Positions 34,601 through 46,600 of a DNA stretch of 64,000 bases are shown here, piece by piece. Source of the DNA: Heliocidaris erythrogramma (lineage: Eukaryota > Echinodermata > Echinoidea > Camarodonta > Echinometridae); contig CM046867.1 of NCBI GenBank assembly GCA_025617745.1, positions 24,544,705 through 24,608,704 of the forward strand. The letters are read 5' to 3'. How positions within the stretch are numbered: the stretch's first letter is position 1; each line of letters begins with the position of its first letter. Both the position numbers and the translations under genes were made by a program. The notes under the pieces are model-generated. The model had not been told where the DNA came from, searched no databases, and saw only the letters and a list, made by a program, of their open reading frames with translations.

Positions 34601-37600
34601 CACCAGGAGATATGTTAGAAATTGAAACAACTAGGAGGATGTACATGAGATGTTAGATATTGACATAATCCCCCCCCCCCCCCCCCCCCAGTCTGAGCTT
34701 CCTACCAAGTTCGGGTAAATTCCAATCATGGGTTTTGGAGAAGAAGCTGAAAATGTAAAAAGTTTATGGATGGCAGACAACTTGCCCCATCCCCCTCCAG
34801 TATGTTACCCCCACAGACACCCTATAGGGCCACCCAGAAAAACTTTCATTTTTCGTCTATAGAGGTATCTCTATACACAATACCAAGTCTGAGCTATTCC
34901 TGGTTCTGGAGAAGAAGATGTTTGAAATTTACATAGCTTTTACACTTGGGGACCTTCCCCTGGGCCCCCTGGGGGCCACATGTACCATTTTAGCAATTTT
35001 GGATCCCCTACCCCTAAGGATGATTCCTACCAAGTTTGGTTGAATTCTGATGATGTGTTTTGGAGAAGATCAGAATGTACATTTTGCCTGGCAGCGCCCC
35101 CCCCCCCCCCCCCTCCAGTATGTTACCCCCACTGGGCCCATATAGGGCCACTCAGAGAAATTTCATGAGCAACATTCATTCTTCATCTATGGAGGTATCT
35201 CCATACACAATACCAAGTCTGAGCTATGCCTGGTTCTGGAGAAGAAGATGTTTGAAATTTACATAGCTTTTACAATTGGGGGCCCTCCCCCTGGGCCCCC
35301 TCGGGGCCACATGTACCATTTTAGCAACTTTGGGTCCACTACCCCTAAGGATGATTCCTACCAAGTTTGGTTGAATTCGGATCATGGGTTTTGGAGAAGA
35401 AGATGAAAATGCAAAAACTTAACGGACGACGGACGACCAACGCCGGACAAATTACCATCGCAATAGCTCACTCGAGCCTTAGGCTCAGGTGAGCTAAAAA
35501 TGCATAGCACATTTGGGAATATCATTTCTCTACTCTACAATACAGAGTCGTGTATTAAGTACATCAGTAGAAAACAAATCAAAACAAAACAAAAATACTC
35601 ATCTCTAAGATGTGAGCAAAATGCAAAGAAGGTTGCAAGTCTAATGTAAGTGTTCTGTGATGCAAGTTGTTTGTACTGTCATTTTTATGTGTTCCGATAC
35701 AAAGATATATATATGGCTTAACTATTTTTTTTTATAATGAATGCGTCCAAAGCAGTTGGTCATTCAAAGTACATTCTATGGTAAGTACACTCTATGGTAA
35801 GATCGAGTCTACTTTGTATACCAAGGAGAAAAAAATCATTTTGATTGAAAAAAAAGTGAAAAAAGTGACGAAAAGGGAGTACCTTCTGTAACCGTATGTA
35901 CTGATGGGTCAGAAATATCACTAGGATGTTGTGAAGTATCAAATCCATCCTGTGTGATATCATCGACCTCTCGTTGTTCCATGGTGATCTTAGGTTCTGA
36001 AGGAGGAGGCAAAAGATGGTGGTTTTATTGCTAATGCCGCTAATATCAATATGACTTTATCTATTAATAGAGCACCATACATATACACCATACCATACGA
36101 ATTCTGATAGGTGAATTAACTTGATTAACGGTTAAACTAAATCTGGCTATCAGAATACCAGAATATTTTCAACTTACCCTGGATGAAAATGACAAGTGAG
36201 ACCACTGCTATTACCACACTTAAAGACCTCAGCCTGACCCAAAACAACCATATATTGACGTAAAGCTTAGTAAACAAAGAATATAATTACCCTGGTTATT
36301 CATAAATTTTCGTCTCCGTTTATCCATAAAAAATAAAAAAGATAATTTTTTTGGTCCGCCCCCTCCCTATGGCGTAACACTGCAGGGGGTCGCCATGTCG
36401 TGTGACGACATGTCATGTATACAGCTCCGAGTGCGTCTACACGATATGTCGTCATCAAATTTTCACCCCCCCGCAAAGTAGCGTTCCTCAGAGACGGGGC
36501 CCAAACCACCGGGGCTCAACATTCGGGACGCTGTTACTCATTCCACAGGAAACGGAATCTCATGAAGTTGGTTTCAATTTGTTCAGAAAATATATAGCTC
36601 CCCGTGGATGAATAAAGTGTATATTTCAAAATTCGGTCAGGCTGAGGTCTTTAACCCAAGGATGAGATAAACTTTGCTATCAGAAAACTAAAGGGCCATA
36701 ATATTTTGTTACAAAGAATTGGAAAGAAAAAATATTTTTGGTATATGTGTGGAAAATAGCTGTTACACGTACCTGAAGTAGTAATATCAGCCGATTGTGT
36801 TAATGAAGAATTTGAGATTACTAAAGATGTCATGTCATCTGTGCTTCGGAAGACTGGCGACGTAGCATCTGTCATAGTGGCTTCTAGGTATACGAGGGAA
36901 GAGACATTTATAGAATTAATATATCGCCCATTAATCAGTTTTCTAACTGTACTTTTCCATATGACCAGCTGCGTGGCTACATGTGAACACAAGGGCTAAA
37001 TGTCATGCCACGTCAAACGATCCGACGATTTATTTTTGTTTAGTAAGAAAGGGAAAGGAGAAAAAGACAGGGATAGAACCCCCCCCCCCCCAGGTTGTAC
37101 CACACATGCTCAGGGACAATTGCTCGGCGGCAATTTCGTACACTAACCGACTTTTAATTTTCAACCCTGGACCATACACTATGCCTAATCCTATCTCTAA
37201 CCCGAACTCTAGACCTAACCCAGAAACCAACTGCAACCCTAACCCCAACTCTGTGAAAAAGAAGAGGATTTAAGTCATTTTCAAAATAAAAATATCAGTT
37301 ATAAGATTAATCTCACTAGTTGATGAAGTTACTGGATTATCTTCGGTAGATGTTGAAGATGTAGCCATTTCACCTGTGTTTGTATTTCGATCGTCTGACG
37401 TCGTGATCAAAGTTGTAGGAGGTCCTGAATATGGAAAAAAGAATATAAAACATCAGAGTATACCAGCTTCTCCTTGTAGAGGGATTTACGCCACTTTCAC
37501 TGTATCAACATGTTCTTGAATTAGGCTTCCGTTACTCTGCATAATAATATCATTGAATATTTTTCTAAAATGAGAAAATATTAATGAGAGAAAAGAAAAC

Positions 37601-40600
37601 ACACGGTTACTCTGAAGTGAATTAAATACGTTTTATGTTATAAAGCCCCCTCCCTCGTTCCATCTTGTTTTATGTAGTACAATGTGATAGGCCTAGCTGG
37701 TTGCGTCTTAGCAAATAAATTTTATGTGATATACAGTATTGGTCAAGGTCATGGATTTGGCGAAAATTTCGTATTTAACTTTTAGATAGTCTTAGTCGCA
37801 ATCGGTAATGAGTTTTCTTCAACTTGCATTAAAAGAACGCAAGACGAATGTATCTGTGTGTTCGTACAGATCTTGTGGAACAAAATCTTACTGTTTCGTA
37901 TCGTTTTAATTATAGTAACATAATTCAACAAATATCTTACTTACCGAGAAATGATAAATAAACTAAGACAGATAACCGTGTGTAACCTTATGATCTACTC
38001 TCAAATAACCTGTTGATATTTAACAATATGCTAACCATTCTCGCATAAGTCTCCATAAAATCCATTTTGACACATACACGCTCTTACAGGAGGAACAAAT
38101 GAACCATCTGTATAGTAGCATGTACCTCCATTCAAACATACGATGTCAGATATCAAACATGGGTTATCTGGAGAGAAAGGAGTTAATAAAAAAAATACGA
38201 GTTTATGTGCATTCATAATGATGAATTAAGACGAATTGATAAGGGTTACATTAGTATTTGACAAGTTTATACTTACAATACATGTTAGGTATTATTTTCT
38301 TTATGCACCCTATAATGTCAGGGCGAGTTCGTAGAAGTAAAGGTAAATGCTTCGAAAAAATATGTGGCAAGTTTTAGGACTCCTGAAACACAAACACAGA
38401 TTTGAATAGCAATTAGACCTACTTTAAATTCGTTCTTCATTACAGCAGAATAGCCTTACATGGGTTAACTCAATCAAAGTTACTCAGAAAGGAATTTATA
38501 TCCAAGGATAGAAACAGAATTTAGCCATTATTCCAGACTACGAAGTAACATTGTGATGGTTAATGTTCATTTGGATTTTTTTTTTTTTAGAAAACTACAA
38601 TTATTTAAAAAATAAACTTGTCTTACAACAACAAATCATCACGGCTCATCCGTCAGCACATACGGGTTTATACTATATTGTTTTATATCTCCTACCCACT
38701 GGAATATCTAAAATAGGATGAAACCGACGTTACGTAAATTCTCTCCCTCCCCCGCTTCGTTTGAAGGCCCACGAAAAAAATACAACTTGCACTTGGTGTA
38801 TACCAGTCGGGGCAACCCAGATATATTACGCCCCATGTCTAAGGATGGTTTCGGCCCTTGTGTGTCTGTTTCTGGATACGCCCCTCCTACATCCCATTTA
38901 CCCATTTAAACCAAACCCAAATCCTAAACTTAAGGTGGAGGGCCAATGAAACACAAATGCCTACGTCCTATGTCCTTCTAAAACTCAAACCTAACAAACG
39001 GGACGTAGTACCAGTCAGATGCAGGGACAGTGGGAGGTAGACCTAATTATAGAGGATCGGTATAGGACTATTTGGGCGTGAGAATTATGGATAGTTTAAC
39101 CAATCTTATATAGAACTCTAACAATACCCCCTAACTTACCATATTGACATGTTTGCCCGATGTGAGGTGGGTTACAGTTACATGTGTAGTCGTATGGGGT
39201 GACTTGTAGATTGTCGGTACATATACCTCTCCCAAGGCATGGGTCCGATGTACATGGGTGGGCTGTAAAATCAAGTTTCACGTAAAAGGTTCATGATGGT
39301 AGGCTATATATCTAAACCATGTTAGCTAAATTGAATAAGAAATATAATTTGCGTTGTTAAATTCATTGTTCCTCTTTTTGTTGTTGTGTGTTACGGAGCA
39401 TGGCTTGATATCAAATACATAACACACTGTAGATTGTAGACACAATAATAAGTGGAATATTGAGACGATGAATAGACTCACATCTTACTCGGATAGAGGT
39501 TTATTGGCGCGGACCAATAAGCAGTGTTACAATGGTATGCGTGCGCGCATAAAGTAGTTCCGTAATACAACATCCCTCTTTTCCTTACAAAAAAGGAAAT
39601 AGAACGATTACACTGACAGAAATATACATGTTCTTTTGTAGCATTGTTTTTACCACAAGTAAGTGCAATACTTCTGGCGGAACATATAAGCTAGGGATAC
39701 TTCAGGTATTTCCTATTAACAAATGACTAATTTACAGCTAGTCTTGGAGCTATCCTCCTATCCCCTTGTCTTGTCTCTCTTCTTTTTATTTTAACAACTA
39801 TGAACAAACAACGGTTCGAACTGCAACACATGCATATCCTGTGCATGGAAACCAACAAGTAACTCAAATTCTAGACTCATTATATGTAATATGAACATAT
39901 CCAGAATCTTGCAGAACAATACATCTCGATTCATGTTTTGGTATCATCCTGGTATACCTAGCCTGGTGTTTGGTTACGAATAACGAAGATATTTAGCATT
40001 ATTTCTTATTATTAATAATTTACAGATTAATATAGGACACATGACACATTGATATACAAACCGGGACGTATGGTTTCGATTAAGACATTAATAACAGCAA
40101 AAACAGGTTTTTATTATTTTTCCCTAAGTGCTTCAATTAAATCACTTAAAGGACAATAAAACCCTGGGGAAATATCCATTTTAATGAAAAGATAGTAAAG
40201 AGAGAAGCAATTTAAAAAAAGTTCCATCAAAATCGGTTAAGAAATGAAAAAGTTGTGAAAGTTTGAAAAGTCTCGATTTACTTTCTATGGCGATCCTCAA
40301 ATTGGCTATTTGCTTCAATGTGGCAGCTTTTTGTGGACAACTCTCCATATGTTTTGTACACAAAATTTCAGATTTTCTCCATTATCTCTCAAGGTACAGC
40401 TTGTCTCTTTTTTAGCTCTATGTATATCATGGTAAAATGTATTTTACACAACATATGTTGAGGTCACAAAGAGACAAGTAGCATCTTTAGAGATAATGGA
40501 GAAAATATGAAATTTTGTGTACAAAACATATGGAGAGTTGTCCACAAAAACCTGCCACATTGAAGCAAATAGCCAATTTGAGGATCGCCATAGAAAGTAA

Positions 40601-43600
40601 ATCGAGACTTTTCAAACTTTCACAACTTTTTCATTTCTTAACCGATTTTGATGGAACTTTTTTTAAATTGCTTCTCTCTTTACTATCTTTTCATTAAAAT
40701 GGATATTTCCCCAGGGTTTCATTCTCCTTTAATGCATTCTTCTGATCTGATAATTTGTTGTGAATACTTTGGAGTTTAAATGTAATCCTGATAGCGTTGT
40801 GGCTTTCTGATAATTCTACCAGACCTGGTGGATGTAGTGTTTGGGTGTATCCTTGTGTGGGATAGGTGGTGTGTGTGGAGCGGCTGATGACTGTTTCACA
40901 CTCCGCGTAGCTCTCACGTCTTCGTACAGGACTCATTTCTCCATTATGTATGGAGGTACTAGTGGAGGATGGTTCATGCCTGTCTCTGAGGTGAGACCGG
41001 TTCCTCCGTAAGGAAGTTCCGTTTGGTGTCTCCACCACATAGGAATTTTGCTCCTCACAGATCTTGGACACCCTGGCAGGTATCCAGCACTTCTTCTCAT
41101 CCAGGACCCTTACTCTCTGGTCCACGTGGAGTTGTGAAAGGATGGGTCCGGCTGTTCTGTCATGGCCGTTCCTCATTTTCTCCTGTTTCTTAAGCATGTT
41201 GTCATGGACCTCGTCAAAATTTCGTGGGTTGGACAGATGACTTGGCAGTGTAGTCCGTATTCACCTTCCAAGTAGGAGTTCTGCCGGTGAGGGTAGGTTG
41301 GATCCTAATGGAGTGGCACGGTAGTGGAGGAGTGCAACTTGGGTGTCTTGACCAGTTTCTCTGCATTTCTTCATAATTGAGTTGATTGTCCTTACATTCC
41401 TCTCAGCCATCCCATTGGACCGGGGGTACCTAGGTGATGAGGTTGTGTGTTGAATCCCCCACTTCTTACACATGTCTTTGAATGGCTGTCCAACATATTG
41501 TGGTCCACTGTCAGAAATAATCTGCTCTGGTACTCCGAAGAGGCTGAATGTTGCACTTATTGAGCTTGTGTACAAGGGGATACTTGGAGTAGTAGTCCGT
41601 TATCAGTAGATAATTTTCTCCATCAAGACGAACAGGTCAGTGGCTAGCTTCTTCCATGCAAACGAAGGAATATCAAGTGGCTGAAGCGGCTCTTTCTGGT
41701 TCCTGCTCTGATGGGCTTGGCAAGTTGTACAAGGCTTAACAAACTCCTCAAGGTCACTGTCAATACCTGGCCAGTAATCTGTCTCCCTTGCCAATCTTCT
41801 TGTCCTCTCTATTCCCATATGGTCTTGGTGCAACTGGCCCTTGATGTCTCACCGGAGTGACTCGGGGACAACAACTCGCTTCCCTTTGAATATCACACCA
41901 TTTGAGATACCAATCTCGTCTTTAAAGGACCAAAAGCTTCGGATAGAAGTAGGAAGTTCTCGTATCGTGTCAGGCCAACAGTGGCGACTGTATTCCAAAG
42001 TTCTATGAGGACTGGATCTCTGGACGTCTCTTCCTGTAGCTGCCTGTTTGGAGTAGCCAAACCTAGTGAGGTCATCTCCACGGTAGTCCTCAGCATCCAA
42101 ATGTGACTCATCAACTCGGAGGTCGAGTGGGACATCTTGTGCCTTGTTGGGGTTTGGCAGTCTACTCAGGGCATCTGAAAGCACCATGTCCTTCCCAGGC
42201 TTGTACCTGATTTGGCAGTCATAGCTTTGTATCTTATGGCTTCCTCCAGATCATCTCGAGGGGTCGGTGATCTGTCTCAACAGTGAACTCCTTCCCAAAC
42301 AGGTAGGTGTGAAACCTAATGATGTCAAACACTAAAGCAAGTGTTTCTCGCTTGATGTTCGAGTAATTGGCATGTGCTTGTGATAGACTTTTAGAAGCGA
42401 ATGCGACTGGTCTTCCTGCCTGGAGGAGGCATGCTTCTGTGAAGCGTCTACTTCGTGGTTAGTCCCTTCTTGAGGGCTGAAGTACTTTAAAAATGACTCA
42501 GGATTGATGGAATGTTTCAGCCCCTCGAAGGCATATCGATGGTCTTCTTGCCAAAGAAATGGCGCATCTTTCTTGATCAAGTAGCGAACGATTGATGAAC
42601 GTTCTGCGTAGTTCGGGAGGTATGATGCCATATAGTTGAAAAGTCCAAGGCATCTCTGTAGCTCATCTTTGCTCTGCGGTGCAGGCATCTGGCGGACATC
42701 CTCTACTTTCTGAGGATCAGGGCGGATCCCATTAGTGGTGTAGATGGATCCAAAGAATTCTATGTGGTCCGTCTTGATCTTGCACTTGGTGCTGTTGAAG
42801 ACAAGATCCTCTCTGTGCTGTTTCCATGAGCTGGAGAAGGTTCCGATCATGATCTGCTTCTGTTTCACCAAATACGGCAATGTTGTCTGCTATTCCCACA
42901 CAGCCAGGGACCTGAGCATTGATATGATCCATGCGCTCCTGGAAGATTTCCTGGCTCACAGATAATCCAAACGGCAGACGCTCGAAGCAGTATCGGCCAA
43001 GAGGCGTCCTAAAGGTAGTCAACTCCTGTGACTTCTTCTCCAGATGTACCGATCAATACCCAGATTTGGCATCCAGTTTGGAGAAGAAACGTACCCCATT
43101 GAACTCCGAATTCAACTCCTCTAAGGTAGGTATCCTGTGAGGGCATCGTTTGAGTTCGTTGTTTAGCCGTTTTGGGTCCAGACACAGTCTTAGTCTCCTA
43201 TCTTTCTTGACACTGATTGTCAGATAGCTGCAACACTGTGTGTAATGGTCGACTTTCCGTATTACACCCTGCTGTTCAATCTTGTCAAGTTCAGCCTTCT
43301 GCTTGTCACGGATGTGAACGCTGCACTTTATTGGCGGGTCTATTGAAGGCGTAGCATCATCCTTGAGATAGAGAGAAGTTTCTCCATTGGAGTCTCCCAA
43401 GGTATCAAACTACTTCGGTTATGCTGATTTGAGGTCATCAATTCACTGGATTGATTGGTGGTTGGCTTGTGTAGCCTGCACCGGGCTCTGCCTCACCGCA
43501 TGGATGGTTACCACCTCTAGCTTCTTAGAAGAAGGGAGCCCAACAAAGACTGGTCCCTTGACGCTAACAACATACCGCAAATGATCTGTCCAAGTGGAAT

Positions 43601-46600
43601 CTCTGTACTTGCATTTTATCCTAATGGTGGCAAGACATATGATATCGGTGATTCAACATATATACATGTATATATATATATATATATATAATATATGTAA
43701 TAATGTAAGGAAGGGGAGTAAAAAGATGTATTAATCATTTCCCTCCTGGATGTTGAGGCCATGAGGTTGGATGGTGCGAGGTCGTCTCATCCAGTACTTC
43801 TCCCTGCTGGTTCGGACTGTGTCGGGACGGGTACCTAACGATTCAATGCCCTGTAGAATCATATCGGTGGTGGAATGTTTAGGAAGGTTAAAATGGTGGC
43901 CCACTGGAGTGTCAAGCTTGGCTGTGTTGACAGCGGATCTGTGTCCATAGAATCGTCTCTTGAGTGGGGTCTTGGTTTCCCCTACGTACTGGGTCCTGCA
44001 GACTCTGCAAGTGATGAGATATACAACATTAGTGGTGGTGCAAGTGATATTGCCCTTGGTTTGGTGAGGGAGATTGGTAGAGTTGCTGGTGAAAGTGTCA
44101 CCCTCGTGGATGTGTATAGCACATACGGTGCATTTGTTGGCTGTACATTTGAAGGTGCCGTGCTGAATGGGAGAAGAATGGCGAGAGAGCCACCTTTTTA
44201 ATTTTCATCATGTCCATGCAAGTAAAAGCGTAAGCTGGTTATAATGCAGCTTACCAAATACCAAATAATAAAATAGGCATTTACTAATCTGGCAAGGTTT
44301 TGTGTAAAAGAACAAAACATTTTCTTTTGATGAGGAGTAAAATTTGAATATGAATGTAAGCTTTCGCTTGTCTAGGAAAGCGATCGCTAGCAAGAAAACA
44401 ACCTTCTGCTTCTTTTTGCAACCATCTGCTTCGTTGGAATATCTGAATTTGCAAGTACTGTAAAAGGTTAGAAAAAAAAAACATTTTGCTAGGCCTTTTC
44501 TACTTTTTGCTTGGATGAGCGCAAGAGCACGTACATGTCTCCAACAAAGAGCTCCTAATTGCATGATTTTGATTATTTAGTCATTTTTATTATTGATATA
44601 TGATTTTGTAAATTGCATGGCATCAGCTGGTCAATTTTGTAAGTTTCATATTTGATGATTTCATATGTATTTTGGTTGTAACATTTTGGATAGCTCTGTG
44701 TTGTAGTACAGTACAATATGTAGGAGTCCATGTTCTATGTACTCCTATGTGTATTACTGTGCATTACTGTACTCTATTGTGTAGCTTTTGTGTATTGTTC
44801 ACTTCAACAAATCTGAATGCCTGGACTCAAGAGAAACACAATGCAGCCTTTTCATGTGGGACTATTCATCCTCCTGTGCTGCTTTGCCAGTGCTATTGAC
44901 TTCATGGTCTGAAGTAGACAGGCCACTGTCTATTCACTGAATTGTAATCAATTCAGCAGAAAACATTTCCTCAAAAGATGATTCGTTACAGTGCTAACAG
45001 CAATGTTTCATTCCAGTTAGAACTTCTTCATGATGGTGATGTCCACCCTAATCCCGGCCCAGACAACAGACATGATGACACTTTATCTACTTCAAGACGT
45101 TATGTTGATCATCATACAGCTGTTATCAAGTATACTCCAGCCGACCTTCGTCAGCGGAAAGATGTCACTGCACCTCTTCCACTGCATGTTTGTGAAAACA
45201 TTATATCATATGGAATACGACAGACACTGCCAAAGAATACGAGGCGGTGTATTCGAGGTGAAAAGAGAAAGAACAGTCTTCTACATGTTAGTCAGGCATC
45301 CGATAAAACTTTATCACATCCAGAATGATTTGTGATGCGCGTGCCCATTTTTGGTTCAATTTTTTATTAATTTTATTGATTTTTTGGCCAAATGGTCTTA
45401 ATATTTTGTTTATCTATGTTCCGTCATGATATTGGAGCCAAGTTTTGTTTTTGGGGAGCTCGGGGAAACTTCTACTTTGGCTGCTAAAGTTCGATCCAAA
45501 CAAGCTGCAGTGTACAATGGAATACTACAGTCCCACCTGTTCCATTTGATGTCATGGGCGTCACCCTTCATCTGTGGCGCATGCACACGTTCGCGGAACT
45601 TCAGCCATTCTGAATCTTACCCTGGACATTATATTTTTTCAAAAAGACAAGCACCTGGCGGACTTTTTCTCAAGTTTTTCTTCTATTTTTGTATTTTCCC
45701 GACTTGATCATCATGGTTTCTTTTTCATCGGCTGTATCTCTCCTCGCATTTATTGCTGCTGTTACCAGCCTCCCCACGAATGGATTCAGTGCTGGTGACG
45801 ACAACTCACATTTCATCTATATTCAAGGCCAAGCCCATCACCAATGTTACTCTCAGATCTCAAGTAAGAACTTTCCTTCATCTCTTCAGAAACAAATAAG
45901 AGAGCTCCTCTGTGTGCTAGGCTCGAAAAATTCTGGATGTTCTAGCAACCTGACCAAGGTCAAACTCTGCCATAAGCATGATGTTTTAAAAACTGACAAG
46001 GCTAAGCTTACATCTTGCATCCTTCTTCTTACTTTATCATTATCGAATGATGTTCAACCCAGGTCCCATTAAGTATCCATGTGGCCTCTCTAAGAAATCT
46101 GTAAGATGGAATCAACGTGGTATATGTTGTGATTCTTGTGATATCTGGTACATGTAAACTGCCTGAACACGCACACTCCATCGTACGAGGCTCTTCAAGC
46201 ATCGAACGTTAGTTCGATATGTTACTCATGTGGTATGCCAAATTTTGCATCATCGTTATTTATCAGTTCCTCTGAAATTGGATGCTCGAACAGTTTTTTC
46301 TCTCTTTCTCTACTTGATGACGAATTTCCCTCATTCGCTCCAATTGCTATGTCCTCCCCTGCAAGTGCTTGGGGTGATACATGTAGGTCTGTTCCTCTCT
46401 CTACTAATAAGAAGATCAAGCACCCTCGCCATCGGAAGCTCAAGGCGGTAGTCATTAACTTCCAGGGTCTCAGAAGTAAATCTGAATCTCTATCCGAATT
46501 TATTAATTCTGATCACCCAGATATAATATTTTGAACTGAAACCTGGGGAAACGACTCCATTAGTAACTCTGAATTATTTCCTTCACACATTGATTTGTAT

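Larger units (their letters stand above)
34379..35902. repeat. Tandem duplication inside the EGF gene, right copy
   Basis: The second copy of the 1.5 kb unit. The main differences are in the lengths of poly-C tracts. Its right edge joins the intact exon at 35883-35996. Confidence 0.93.
39428..43622 (-). pseudogene. Ty3/gypsy retrotransposon remnant, pol region and 3' LTR
   Basis: Minus-strand order: protease end (GPVFVGLPSSKKLEVVTIHA, near 43540), RT (LRLCLDPKRLN, then FFSKLDAKSGY; 43400-43053), RT palm (43022-42732), RNase H region (42880-42332), integrase zinc-binding region (CTTCQAHQS, 41833-41603), integrase core (DSGPQYVGQPF, NGMAERNVRTIN; 41575-41261) and C-terminus to about 40733. The frame is broken many times and the RT YxDD motif reads IADN. 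Gag and the 5' LTR are missing. A hairpin MITE separates pol from the 3' LTR. Confidence 0.85.

Noticed and set aside
37030..37273. Frames with repeated Asn-Pro or Leu-Gly
   Set aside because: Translations of a degenerate CCTAAC-like repeat.
43875..44201. Plus-strand 108-codon frame over the Penelope fragment
   Set aside because: It is antisense to the GIY-YIG frame, which carries the recognised motifs.
46222..46455. Minus-strand frames over the LINE (also at 60038)
   Set aside because: Antisense shadows of the LINE PHD/endonuclease region, repeated only because the block is duplicated.
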